Source: Ligula intestinalis (Eukaryota > Platyhelminthes > Cestoda > Diphyllobothriidea > Diphyllobothriidae). Taken from it: a stretch of DNA of 64,000 nucleotides. A program made the translations under genes and the position numbers. The notes under the pieces are model-generated. The model worked only from the letters and a program-made list of their open reading frames with translations, ran no database searches and was not told where the DNA came from. The stretch spans positions 49,320,400 to 49,384,399 of the forward strand of contig JAYGXS010000005.1 in NCBI GenBank assembly GCA_036362985.1, written 5' to 3'. Positions 43,871 to 54,399 of this stretch are shown piece by piece (position 1 is the first letter of the stretch; every line of letters starts with the position of its first letter).

Positions 43871-44179
43871 TTATAGCCGCTGCTTCGGCTGTAGCAAGCA
43901 TCCGTTGGCGTAGGCCTTTGGAAAAATTAGATTCTGTCCTGTAGACCACTTAAAGGCTTCATTAGTATCGACTCGATGGTTCGTATCGACTAGATGTGCG
44001 AGAATAGCACTCGAGATCGATCTAGTTTCACCTTTACTTAGCCAGGTCAGTATGTGCTCACGTACCCTCTTTTCGAGACGCCTCGTTGTACGGCCGATGT
44101 ATACCGCTCCACAGGAGCAAGTGAAAGAGTAAATGCACATTGATGTGGCCTTCAAAGGGAGTCGGTCTTTACCTCCCAA
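43871..44179 (-). CDS. PLE GIY-YIG endonuclease domain
   Basis: Reads GGKDRLPLKATSMCIYSFTC, then SCGAVYIGRTTRRLEKRVRE and H. This is the GIY-YIG fold with CxC and histidine zinc-like ligands typical of PLEs. It is in a different frame from the RT. The join (LGLGGKD) requires a one-base shift at about 44184. The 56-kb copy has no shift at this place, so it is a mutation here, not programmed. The enzyme would nick the target DNA to prime reverse transcription. Confidence 0.85.
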   Translation of the reverse strand: MGGKDRLPLKATSMCIYSFTCSCGAVYIGRTTRRLEKRVREHILTWLSKGETRSISSAILAHLVDTNHRVDTNEAFKWSTGQNLIFPKAYANGCLLQPKQRL

Positions 44180-44181
44180 TC

Positions 44182-44998
44182 CTAGGAGGAGAAATTTCGT
44201 GAAGAATAAGCGTATGTTCGCCGCGGGAAAGCGTTTGTGATTGCATTCCTCAAGCGTGGTCTGACCAGCTCGCTGGTTGCATCGCCTAAGAAAGGCAGTC
44301 TTAGGAACACGTCTTTCTTTTCTGCAGTTAAGGTGCCAGGCTTTTTGGCGCGTTCACCAATATTTCTGCGGATGAACCTTTCCGAGTATCCATTTTCAAT
44401 TAGTGTATGCTGCAGCTGTTGGAGTTCTGCTTCGACAGTTTCAGGAGAACAGATCTGTCGTATTCTAGCTGCTAATCCTTGGACCAGATTTCGTTTTATA
44501 TTGAAGGGGACAAAACCTTGGAAGTTAATGTATTGTCCTGACCAGGTTTTCTTTCGGAAAACCCTGTGAAGAATAGATCCATCCTCTTGCCTTCGCAGAA
44601 GGACGCCAAGGAACGCAATTTCATCGTCCACTTCAGTCTCAGCAGAAAACTTGAGCGATGGGTGAGCGTTGTTAAACTTCGCGACCAAGGCGTCAATGTC
44701 AGTGTTATAGTCAGTCAAACAGAAGATATCATCTACATATCGACCATAGAATGCAAGGTCATTGATGGTGTCCCCTAGACTCCTTTTCTCGATCTTGCTC
44801 ATAAAGACATTTGCAAAAAACGGTCCAAGTGGTGAGCCCATCGCCACACCATCAATCTGTCTGTAAAACTGACCATTGCAGAGAAATTGGACATTTTGTG
44901 TGCATCGCATGAGGAGATCTTTGAGGGTTTTCACAGGCATACCTATCTGGTAGTTCGTGTCCCGAATAACGTCGCAGAGGTAGCTTATGGTTTCTGGT
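44182..44998 (-). CDS. PLE reverse transcriptase, C-terminal two thirds
   Basis: Open from the truncation point (reading ETISYLCDVIRDTNYQIG before the first ATG at 44940) to a TAG at 44182. It contains DGVAMGSPLGPFFANVF (RT template-grip motif) and GRYVDDIFCL with the catalytic YVDD (residues 68-71 from the ATG). EIAFLGVLL, usually FLDVL in PLEs, follows. The thumb ends ITNAFPRRTYAYSSRNFSS. It lacks the N-terminal fingers, so it is not a complete enzyme. It would have copied the element RNA by target-primed reverse transcription. Confidence 0.85.
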
Positions 44999-45301
44999 CC
45001 AAGGATTAGCAGCTAGAATACGACAGATCTGTTCTCCTGAAAATGTCGAAGCAGAACTCCAACAGCTGCAGCATACACTAATTGAAAATGGATACTCGGA
45101 AAGGTTCATCCGCAGAAATATTGGTGAACGCGCCAAAAAGCCTGGCACCTTAACTGCAGAAAAGAAAGACGTGTTCCTAAGACTGCCTTTCTTAGGCGAT
45201 GCAACCAGCGAGCTGGTCAGACCACGCTTGAGGAATGCAATCACAAACGCTTTCCCGCGGCGAACATACGCTTATTCTTCACGAAATTTCTCCTCCTAGG
45301 A

Positions 45302-45610
45302 TTGGGAGGTAAAGACCGACTCCCTTTGAAGGCCACATCAATGTGCATTTACTCTTTCACTTGCTCCTGTGGAGCGGTATACATCGGCCGTACAACGAGG
45401 CGTCTCGAAAAGAGGGTACGTGAGCACATACTGACCTGGCTAAGTAAAGGTGAAACTAGATCGATCTCGAGTGCTATTCTCGCACATCTAGTCGATACGA
45501 ACCATCGAGTCGATACTAATGAAGCCTTTAAGTGGTCTACAGGACAGAATCTAATTTTTCCAAAGGCCTACGCCAACGGATGCTTGCTACAGCCGAAGCA
45601 GCGGCTATAA
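45302..45610 (+). CDS. PLE GIY-YIG domain, inverted copy
   Basis: 102 codons identical in translation to 43871-44179 (minus): GGKDRLPLKATSMCIYSFTC, VYIGRTTRRLEKRVREH, ending QPKQRL. As there, it is out of frame with the upstream RT remnant. Confidence 0.85.
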   Translation: MGGKDRLPLKATSMCIYSFTCSCGAVYIGRTTRRLEKRVREHILTWLSKGETRSISSAILAHLVDTNHRVDTNEAFKWSTGQNLIFPKAYANGCLLQPKQRL

Positions 45611-45856
45611 GGCTAGCAAATCCAGTGCTGCTCTGACACAAGCTCTGTCACTTCCATGGCCTAAACCGACACCAGGTGGCGATAGGATTTCGCCCCTCCC
45701 AACAAGCGACAATCCCTCAACCAACACGCTGACATGGCCTACATGCGCAAACTGACATAGTCCGCGTTGGCCAATTAGCACCCGTGTTAGATAGTTATTG
45801 ATTTTTCTACCTATTCAAACTTTTATTGTTATGTACAGCGTCAACTTCCCTTGCAA

Positions 45857-45905
45857 ATGTTTGGTCTGCTGAAGAGTTACTGAAAACAATTGTTTGCCAA
45901 AAAAC
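45857..45905 (+). ncRNA. Hammerhead motif with broken core, inverted PLE terminus
   Basis: Counterpart of 43578-43623. Stem I (TGTTTGGT / GCCAAA), stem II (AG-AGUUA-CU), GAA and the palindromic stem III AACAATTGTT are kept. The core reads CUGCUGA, changing the invariant A6, and one base of the 3' stem I strand is lost. It is predicted to be inactive. Confidence 0.7.
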
Positions 45906-46019
45906 TGACTTCAAATATTAACCATGGGAATATTTGTGGAACTAATAAAGTCTGTTTCCGAGCATTTACCTACTACCCGTGCTGGTTGTGGCCAATTCAG
46001 AAATATTTATTTATTGATG

Positions 46020-46700
46020 AAGGGATATCCTGGCCATTCGTCGAAAAAATATGCAGGTGAGGGGCCAAACGAAGAGAACCAACGGGGCAGCCAGAACCGA
46101 CACGCTGACAAGCAATACCCTATATTGTTGGCGTATCCGAAGAATTCGCTCAACTGGTCAGTAAATTTGGGATTGGGGTCGCTCACAGACCGGAAGCGAC
46201 AATACACAGGCAACTCATGCAACCTAGAGACCCAATACCCGTTAACAAAAAATCCGGTATCATTTACCGCATTGACTGTCTTTGTGGTCAAGCCAATTAT
46301 GTTGGTGAAACCGGCAAACGGGTCCTCACGATACTGAACGAGCACGAACTCGCCGTGCGACGGAATGACAAGCTTTCTTTGGTAGCCGCTCACGCGTCCA
46401 CGCCAGGGCACTGCTTCGACTTCGAACACGTGCGAATACTGGGTCAGTCGGACGACCGAATCTCACGCCTCTTGTAGGGGGCATGGCACTCGCTCGCGGA
46501 TTCTGTGAATAGGCATGTAAATATTCCTGACGCCTTTCTCACTTCGCGCGAAAAAATCGACAGCAGAGCTCAAGGTCATTCCCGGTAGACCCGAACCAAA
46601 TACACAGTGAGCTGTAGAGCTTTTATACCTTGAAAATGAGCTCGCGTGAGAGTTCGAAACGTCGGGTAAATAAAATACTGGTCCCATAGAACGTTCTCCG
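46020..46700 (+). pseudogene. Penelope-like element fragment, GIY-YIG and terminus
   Basis: The translation runs through EEFAQLVSKFGIGVAHRPEA, TIHRQLMQPRDPIP, then GIIYRIDCLCG and ANYVGETGKRV. The expected arginine after the YVGETG block appears as I in ILNEHE. The conserved W-H block follows after a TAG at 46474. Stops also lie upstream. The terminus at about 46650-46700 has GAGCTCGCGTGAGAG (hairpin), TTCGAAACGTCGGG, AATAAA and CTGGTCCCA. It belongs to the same branch as the copy at 62945-64000. Confidence 0.75.
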
Positions 46701-47127
46701 CCTTCTATTCAATTGCCTGGGCCTCACATATTTTCGACCATTCAGAATATCTAGATATTTATTTAAGCCAAGGTAGTCGGGTAGGCTATACCTAGGAAAC
46801 GCACTGATCACAGGGCCAAGAACAAAAGATGGTTAAGCTAGACTACGCTTAGAAAAATTGTAAAGCCCGCGGGGAGCGCAGATGCCAAGACTGCTGCCTA
46901 CGCCAGTTCTATTGAGTTAGATCCTCGGGCAATTAGCATACGAACATTAAAGACAGGTGATGAGATTTCACGACTCGAATAAGCAGTTATCTTACCAAGC
47001 GTAACCAGACTTGGTAAAAAAGAGAGCTGTTAATTGTCATTGTCTGTAGCCTAGTGATTGTAAATACTATAAATACTGCAACGTCTGCACTTTTCAGGTT
47101 TGCAAAAGTCAGAATTCTAGGATTAGA
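46701..47127. other. No gene recognised
   Basis: Spacer with no motif. Confidence 0.35.
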
Positions 47128-47540
47128 ATCATAGACCATAGTCTGCTCACCGGAATGTGTTTGTATGTTGGCTGGAGTTTCGGACAGCTGGACCGGCTGT
47201 CCTTTGTAAAAGCGTGAACGGACTTTATCGATCAGCAATTCAAAGTCGTTGTTGTATGTATTGGCCATGGGCAGATCGATTTTTCGACTTTCGGCCCCGT
47301 GAATAAACCTCCGGAACACAACAGTGATTGCCGTCAAGTTATGCAGAAATCCCCACGGAGGGCCAAATAGCACACGTTGAAAAATCGATCAGCACATGGC
47401 CAACACATACAGCCACAACTTTGAATTGTTGATCCATAAAGGCAATTCACACTTTGACAAAGGACAGCCGGACCAGCTGTCCTAAACGTCCGCGAACATA
47501 CAAACACATTCCGTTGAACACACTATGGTCTATGAGTCTG
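47128..47540. repeat. Inverted repeat with arms of about 150 bp
   Basis: 47128-47289 is the reverse complement of 47383-47540 with about 15 percent differences. Both contain AAAAATCGATC, a stretch with CATGGCCAAYACATACA, AAAGGACAGCCGG and CAAACACATTCCG. The left arm on the minus strand keeps an open frame (MANTYNNDFELLIDKVRSRF, then YKGQPVQL) that the right arm has broken. The family is unknown. Confidence 0.7.
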
Positions 47541-49650
47541 TACTTCTGATGCTGGGTTCGAGCATGACTACAAAACATCAGACGAATAAATGTCTTACCC
47601 CATCGGCCGTGTTTACTTCCCCTTATCTTCTCCAACGACTGGGATATGGTACCCGCACAGCCATACAGACCAAATTTAGCCCGGTAGCTGTGAGCCTTCG
47701 ATTGAACTTTTGGATCACGTAAAATGCGTTTGCTTTTCCTCTACTCATGAAGAGAGGCAGATAGGTTTGACCAATGTTCCAATATCCACTTATGTCCAAA
47801 CAGTCGAGCACATGACTCGGCTTAACGCTTTAGTATTTAGTGACAAAAAAGTTCTCCAGAATGCAGCTGGTGTCTGGTGTCTGACTACCAAAATCTTGTT
47901 TGGTATTGCAATCTGACTTAAAAAGGGCGCTTCTCAGCTACTGAACGGTTTATCTATGCGTAGATGACAACAACAGGCCACCTCTGTTGGAGGAGGAGTT
48001 TTGCGCCTTCTTAATTATTCATCTGTCTTATGGTCGATGAGAGGCGGTAACAGTCATACAAACTGTGTGTGTGGTGGGGTGATGCCGCCTAGAAGAGAGG
48101 CCTTCTAACAGGATTTGCGCAGAATTAAAAAGGGTGTTTCAGCGGGCAGAAATGTAACAATCGTTTTCACTATGCTTCCAGGCAACATAAATCAGAGAAG
48201 CAAGTATACGCGCAGAAAACGCTGCATCGATTAAACCGACTAGTGTTTCCTAGAGGATAGTGGCTGAAAGTAGTCCAACCAGCGACTCACAAAGCCGGCA
48301 GAAACCTAATAAATTAATTTGCATTGGATGAAGTGCACTGCCTGTTGGCACTTGAGCTCCGACGTGCAGTTTAGTTCTCGACAAAGCAGAATATGTCTTG
48401 AAAGGAAGTGCTCTTCCAAACTGATCTATCAATTATAATAAAACTATGGAGAGAGTTGTTTCTTCTGGGAATTAGAGGCTGCCTCAATAACCCCAGCCCG
48501 ACCGAATTTCCTAGGAATTTAAAGTTGTCTTAGCGTGAAATAAGATAAATTCTAACGGGCGTAGTTGTGCACTTGTTGGAGAATTGAAAACAATAGGCTG
48601 CCTAGGCGTCTGACCGTGATCTCTTCCAGCAGGCTTTAAGTACATCGTAAAATCCACAAAAGAGTCCTTATGAATCTAACTCCACCCAATAAAGTAGGAG
48701 TGGCTCTAGGCTTAAAAATCGGGGCTTGCACTTCCTCTTTCGGTCAGGTAACTCGGCTGAGGTGAGTGATTTGGTCGGCTCAAACTTTGGTCTGCCTACG
48801 CGTCGGGGAATTGACTTTGGCCCTTCCGCGGTTTTCTGTCGGCGAATTCGCGTGACTCCTGTCATCTACGCGACTGTCGTGGTTGCCGCAAGATCAGTGC
48901 GCCCGCTCACCCCCCTCCCTCCCCCCCTTACCCCGTTGCGTGGCCTCTCTACTCTACTGTGAGGATAACAACTGTCGAACTAACTGCCATTTACTCGCTT
49001 GTGCTGCTGGTCTCACCCGGACTGATTTAGACCTTGCATGCAGAACTCCAGACTTCTTGGCGGGAAATGGAAGGTTATGTAGGTGCAGTGCAAGTCCGAT
49101 TTGATATAAGCAAACTAGAGTGCAAGCCACTAGCGGGCACATCTCGTTGGTCGGTGTTAGACGTCATCACATGCAACGATCGACCCACCTTATCAGTTAT
49201 TGCATGATGCGCACTATGCTCCAACTAAAATTCGTCTTAACATCAGTCTGTGAATGTAACGAAGAGCAGTTCGGGGTGAAAGACCCGACCTTGTACAGTA
49301 GTCGCCGGCTATTCAGCCCACCTCGGGCCCAGACCAAATTGGGCTCAATAAGCGGCGGGCGCATTAACCGGAGAGTCCTTGTTCTTGATTAGCAAACGCA
49401 GGATAGGCACTATACATTACATACGTACTATATTATGTGTAGAGCTTGGTTATGTACAAGAAAAGAATGGTGTTTGTCTGTATCTTACGCAATAACAAAA
49501 ACAAAAAAAATGATTTGCGGCACGTTTAGAAAAAGCGGTCTTGTGTCAGTTGTTTTGGAGAAAACTTCACCCGCAGGTGCTCTTTGATGTCCTTCTCCAG
49601 GCACCAGAAATCGCAGAGAGATAAGAATCTCACTCAATCCTTTTGGTAAA
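47541..49650. other. No gene recognised
   Basis: Several open frames on both strands, none with a motif. 48900-48950 is C-rich. Confidence 0.35.
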
Positions 49651-49782
49651 CTGGGCTTTGTAGCCGGCGACTGGGCTTATTAGCCGGCGATTGGGCTTAT
49701 TAACCGGCGGATTTGGTTATGTAAAATTCCGTCCCAAGCTGATGTGGGCTTATAGCCGTGGGCTTAATAGCCGGCGACTACT
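49651..49782. repeat. 20-bp tandem repeat
   Basis: Three consecutive 20-base units at 49651-49710 (CTGGGCTTATTAGCCGGCGA with small changes). Partial units follow to 49782. Each unit contains GGGCTTATTAGCC, which on the minus strand gives the GGCU-AAUA-AGCC hairpin also used as stem II in the elements at 20559, 21017 and 62436. Confidence 0.8.
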
Positions 49783-50141
49783 GTAATGCAGATTGAACCT
49801 GGAAGCAGGTGTCTAACTGAATCTTGAACCTATCGGTCCACAGCTCTCAATCCGATTCAACGCCCCGGAAAATGCCCGGAAAATGCCCAATAAAGATCAA
49901 ATGTGCAGGGACCGTGACTCTCTTGAAATACAGAATGGCCTTATAACTTGATTCAAGCTACAAGTTTGAAACAATGGGCATACCAATAGCAGTTTCTGGC
50001 ATATTTCTGCAAAAACGACAAACCAGCTGCATTTTTATATGCAAGGATGTTCATCACGTTAGGCCATACAGTATAAATGGGCAGATTATCGAAAAGAAGT
50101 TGAAAGGTAGCCGAAGTTCAATGTAAGGCATGCTCACTCAC
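49783..50141. other. No gene recognised; probable intron
   Basis: Lies downstream (minus sense) of the exon at 50142-50306 and begins with its donor GTGAGT. Confidence 0.4.
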
Positions 50142-50306
50142 CCTTCGGTCGGGGTCTCCGGGGTTGGATGCTTTACGAGTATCTTCAATTTGAAGTCTAA
50201 TCTCATCCACTTGCTTCTGTTTAGCGGATATTGAATTTTTCAACTGTGTTGTCTCGGCTTTCTCTGCTTCATATAAGGCCTTATAGTCAGACTCCGTGTT
50301 ACTTTC
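50142..50306 (-). CDS. Orphan coiled-coil exon, myosin-phosphatase targeting subunit-like
   Basis: A 165-base exon, phase 0 at both ends, with a strong acceptor (TTTTACCAG|GAA) and donor (AAGG|GTGAGT). It encodes 55 residues that start ESNTESDYKALYEAEKAETT and continue with a QLKNSISAKQKQVDEIRLQI heptad pattern. This resembles the start of the C-terminal leucine-zipper domain of PPP1R12A/B/C (human: S-T-D-F-K-K-L-Y-E…), which binds cGMP-dependent kinase. Neighbouring exons were not found. Another coiled-coil protein is possible. Confidence 0.55.
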
Positions 50307-51548
50307 CTGGTAAAACAAAGAGAGAATTCGCATTTAAATCGTTTTACACTCACAGAATTATGCAAGCTGCAGACAGCGTAGAACACTAATGTTAGGGTAC
50401 CATGAGCAATCATTTTATATAATTTAGGTGGAGAAAAAGAGCAATTTTCAGGTGCGACAAGTATCCTTTGGTAAAAGAGCTTGCGTTAAATTACCTGCCT
50501 CTCCTGCAAAAAGGCGCTTAAATGCGCAGGCCTAGTCCGGGAAAGCTACCGGCATGTAAAATTGTCCGAATATAAGGTAACGTTGGTGTCCGCTCAAATT
50601 CGCAAATATGTTCACTGAGTAAGTTATGTATGCATGCAAAATGGTAATTTTCTGGAACGGGTTAGAAGATCAAGTACGATGTACAGCATTTTATATGTCC
50701 GACAGAGATAATCTCAATTTCTGTCGCCACGTTTCATGGGCTAACACACGTACTGTTAGCCTACAGTTGTTTGGCTTTTGGTCTGTGAACTCTTGGCTTA
50801 CTTTACTGACTTTACAGAACAGCTCGAAAAGTAACGGTCATGTCGGTTCAATGTTTACTTCTGAAGTAAGCGTCTATCTTCTTTTTTACCGGAAAATGAG
50901 CAATAGGAAAACATAACTAAATAGAGGCAATTTCGTTGAATGCCTTATGCTGCTGCTTTTAACTGTTTAACTCTCGCGTTAAGAGCAGAAAATATTTCAT
51001 GCGGGTATCAACTACAGGTGTATTTTAGGGAAATATCTTACGAACGCTTAAGTTGAAGTAAAGATTTTTCCAAGCAATATCGTCTCCTTATTCAGGGATC
51101 TCTAAATTTTTACATTTTCCCACTTCCTTCTAGCTTGAATAAGATTTCGTTGAAGAAGAGCACATATAACTAATGCATTTATCTTTTGCCCTACTGAAGT
51201 ATTCTTATTTAGTAGTAATATCTTCATTGAAGTGTCAGTACACCACGGTGGGCTGGCGTGAGTACCGAAGATTTTTATGTGTTTTTTATTGGCAGTTCAC
51301 AGTGTAGGTACATCGGTTACAAAACAAGAGAAATTACGGGAATTATAACCGGTCAAAGCACCCACACTGTCCAATACCATCGGCAATGCCTCTGCGGAAC
51401 ATATCATTTGCACTTTTAGCCAACCAATCTTAGCAAAGACATGGAACACTAGAATGGACATTTCTGTCGACATGGACGGAGGAGTGGGTCCTCGAACAGA
51501 TATGTGTATGCCAATACAAGCAAATATGCGAGTCCCAGGAAGCAATTG
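50307..51548. other. No gene recognised; possible intron of the exon at 50142
   Basis: No coding motif or known repeat seen. Confidence 0.35.
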
Positions 51549-51972
51549 AGAAGTAGAAGACAACTCGATCGCTGGGACACTGTGTTTATTTGCCTGACGT
51601 CTCGGATTCATCGTCAGAGACATAGTCACAGAACAGTAGCAGATACAGTTTGCGTGTGCACAGGGTTCCGCCGTAAAATTTAAACGTACAGAAAAAATCG
51701 ATAAATCTCCTGCGTGTGTTCTGATTCGTCTCGTCAGCCATGAACATCTGGCCTTGCGGTGTTGGCATAAGATGATGTAGTGGTCCATTTGTTCCCCGAA
51801 TGGCGGTTTGCTTTATAGATTTTTCTGTACTTTTAAATTTAACGGCAAAACCCTCTGCACACACAAACTGTATCTGCTACTGTTCTGTGACTATGTCTCT
51901 GAAGATGAATCCGAGACGTCAGGCAAATAAACACAGTGTCCCAGCGATCGAGTTGTCTTCTACTTCTCACTA
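51549..51972. mobile_element. Inverted pair of PLE termini
   Basis: 51549-51709 is the reverse complement of 51813-51972. From the inside outward each arm has CTGTACTTTTAAATTTAACG-like sequence and CTGTATCTGCTACTGTTCTG. It then has CTCTGANGATGAATCC, GAGACGTCAGG, CAAATAAACACAGTGTC, CCAGCGATCGAG and TTGTCTTC. The left arm keeps CUGACGA; the right has CUGAAGA. Both have GAG in place of GAA and lack a stem II hairpin, so neither should cleave. Confidence 0.7.
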
Positions 51973-52017
51973 GGTGTGTGTGCAGTTGCTACTGTCTATC
52001 CCCGATATAATACCGGC

Positions 52018-52205
52018 AAGACTGCAGACTCATAGCTCAATGGTTAGAACTTTAACCTCTGACCGGAGAGACGCGAGTTTGAAACTCGAGCGTGGCAGCC
52101 ATTTCAGCGGCAAAATTGGAGGTGGGGTCTTGCTAGCTGACCACGGCTAGTGAGCCAGAAATGGCCATTCTTGTGTGCCATGTCTTTTCCGGTTATGTCC
52201 TTCTG
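52018..52205 (+). repeat. tRNA-derived SINE with hammerhead-like tail
   Basis: TAGCTCAATGGTTAGAAC (A box, from 52033) and GCGAGTTTGAAACTCG (B box, about 52074-52089) form a recognisable tRNA-like head. The tail has CTGACCA, where G8 is lost. It also has GGCTAGTGAGCC, GAA and ATGGCCAT, and ends TGTCTTTTCCGG. Stem II and stem III are intact, but the core is broken. Confidence 0.75.
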
Positions 52206-52304
52206 CCTATATCCTAGTCGCCTTGCGGTGGAAACTCTACTGGGAACTCGACTGGCAAAATGGACGGACGAGTGGGTCCTCCAACGGATCGGTGTACGCA
52301 TATC

Positions 52305-52355
52305 TGCTGCATATATATATATATATATATATATATAGATATATATACATATGTA
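52305..52355. repeat. (TA)n microsatellite
   Basis: A TA run with a few interruptions, 100 bases after the SINE at 52018-52205. Confidence 0.9.
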
Positions 52356-52759
52356 TGTGTGTGTGGAGCATATGCAACAAATAAGGCTAGTGCCTCGTTG
52401 GCCTTTGACTAACTTGACGTTTATTTGTGAAAATGACGTAGCAGGCTTCACCATTCTCGTCATTTTACATAATCTGTTCTGATGGCCTAAACGTGCAGAT
52501 AATTTCCAGTCAGCCTTGGTGCTTCAGAACTCTCTGAACAGGAAGTTAAACCATGTACTTGGACACTTTCTGGCCACAGGGAACTTACAATCAACTACGC
52601 AAACAGCAGCGCGTCCAGACGTGGACAGATGTAAAACACTAGCCTTGCCTATATTAACAAGGAAATCACAAATCTATGAGACTGGTGAAATCCGCTACGG
52701 TACTTGCCAACGACAAACAAATCTGTAGTGGGCGCTGCCGGCCGATGCCCTCTATTGCT

Positions 52760-53100
52760 TTGTCCAGCGCTTACAGACGCGCTGACTTGCAGAGACTTGA
52801 CCTACTTCCACTCGGCCACACACGTGCGTCTAGGTTCTCGCGGGTGCCCAAGCACCACTCGAGCTTGTCCCTTTTTCCCCATCATCGACCGCCAAACATA
52901 ACTTTGGATCACACCACCCTAGCGGAAGACCGTGCTCTCCGCAGTCAGACTTCTTCCATCTTTTCTTCGTTCCCTTGTGTACACAACAAACAATAAACTA
53001 TTCCTACTATTCTGGCCTCCACCGGCGTCTCCTCTATTAAGTAACCATGGTCTGAAGATCACAGTTGCTAGGGTTTTATTTACTTTACCCCCTGTGATAT
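52760..53100 (+). mobile_element. Gypsy-type LTR (5' boundary uncertain)
   Basis: Ends immediately before a full primer-binding site. It contains CAATAAACTA (about 52992), a likely polyadenylation signal in R. Its 3' half matches 59480-59717 (TGTGTACACAA, CTAAGTAACCATGGTCTGAA). Part of its 5' half matches 30650-30790. No coding region follows, so it is a solo or truncated 5' end. Confidence 0.65.
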
Positions 53101-53118
53101 TGGTGACCCCGACGTGAT
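53101..53118 (+). promoter_or_regulatory. Primer-binding site complementary to tRNA-Trp
   Basis: TGGTGACCCCGACGTGAT is complementary over 18 bases to the 3' end (with CCA) of eukaryotic tRNA-Trp, the primer also used by some avian retroviruses and Gypsy elements. Confidence 0.8.
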
Positions 53119-54395
53119 CCGTACACGCAACTTCTGATGTGGCCTGCTGTCCCTGCATTGCTCTCCCTGTGTATTTTTTTATTTTCCGTCGTGTCACTGC
53201 GCATTTGGTGATCTGCAGTCGTGATTTCTGATGTCATTGATCTCAGTCATTTTCAAACCTCCCTCGCCTTCAATTGAGTTTCTCCTGTGTCATCTGATGT
53301 GATCACGATATGCAGACTTTCTGCATCGACATCCTGTCATAAAGCAAGGTCAAGATCTTTAACCGCTCACAGCCCATTCAACCCTGGCCATGGTTCACTC
53401 TAAATCCAACAGAGATGTCCCTTTATGAGTGTCAGCACCCAGATCTTCCCAATCGCTGACCTTCCTTCTATTGCCAACCATACCTCTATACGTTACGCTC
53501 TCAGACAAGTCTTCTAACTACACTACGGCTCATCGCATAACTTGTGTGTCTGTGTGCGCGAATTGACAGAAAGCTGGAGGTTGTCAAAGACCCGTCCAGA
53601 AACGACTGCTTGTAGGCCAAACCAACATTTTGTACTTTAGCCGCCCACAGCCCATAAATTTGACTGCTGTCGGCACCTATAGTCCGAAAGAACTTATACT
53701 TGGTTTCTCAACCCTCAGCGCCTGCAAGACTGCACCCTTGCTGGCGCGCGATAGGTGTCTGCAGACCTGAGGATTAGTGTGGCTAGGCAAGCCGCCCACA
53801 CAGGAGAGAAGTGTCACAGTTGCTGAATGAAAGCCGCGGCAAGACCACTCCGAGTGGGACTTCTATTAGGCGCGGTTTTCTGCTAATCTGACTTGGCTCA
53901 ACATATCCCCGACATTCCATAAGCCAAATTATCGCAACCCTAACTGCCAGTCTGTGTGTGTTCGTCGAATATTTCCTCTGTGCGTTCCTTCGGCACTGAG
54001 CCTCACGCCTCTGCGTAAAACTTGTGCTAGTGGCGGAGTTCACACGTTAGCGCCTTTACTATATCCCAAAGTAAGCGTTTTTTTTTAAATTCTCCCACGC
54101 TTCGATCACACATAGAAGGAAGAATAGAAAGTAGAACTGCGTCATTCTGGACTACCCGGCACATACGACTCCGTCCTAGTAATCTCCACAGCACAGCAGA
54201 TGACTCGCGTTCTCAGGCAACCTTTTTTGGTCCTCGTTTGACCGGCAATGTCAGTGTAGCGGGGGCAGGGGGTGGGGAGGATGTTTCTGCTAACAGGCCG
54301 ATGCTTTATTTTCCGTGCACTCCTCCAGCCTCTGTTTTGTATACTTTTGGTTTCCCTTTCTAGAAAACACCGAAGTCATCGTTAAAGCAGTGTGT
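53119..54395. other. No gene recognised
   Basis: Expected to be the leader and gag of the LTR element at 52760, but no gag motif is visible, so the internal region is lost or very decayed. Confidence 0.35.
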
Positions 54396-54399
54396 GCAT

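Larger units (their letters stand above)
43573..44998 (-). mobile_element. Penelope-like element, 5'-truncated, with RT and GIY-YIG
   Basis: One PLE copy read on the minus strand: RT (44998-44182), GIY-YIG (44179-43871), 3' untranslated part, and terminal hammerhead (43623-43578). Its 5' end at about 44998 is joined head to head with an inverted partial copy (44994-45918). Together they form arms of about 930 bp with a spacer of about 500 bp. PLEs are known for 5' truncation and inverted partner copies. This is the best-preserved PLE in the window. Confidence 0.85.
44994..45918 (+). mobile_element. Inverted partial copy of the same PLE
   Basis: Begins CTGGTCCAAGGATTAGCAGC, the reverse complement of about 44494, and follows the left arm to its terminus. 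It includes the end of the RT, the GIY-YIG ORF (45302-45610, identical in amino acids to the left copy) and the terminus. The same one-base frame break between RT and GIY-YIG is present, so the arms share one parent or one was copied from the other. Differences are few (for example GAAAATGTC against GAAACTGTC). Confidence 0.85.

Noticed and set aside
51549..51972. Active hammerheads in the inverted PLE termini
   Set aside because: Both arms read GAG instead of GAA and have no stem II hairpin between the core boxes.
52018..52095. Possible tRNA gene
   Set aside because: The sequence continues into the SINE tail and lacks a proper acceptor stem.
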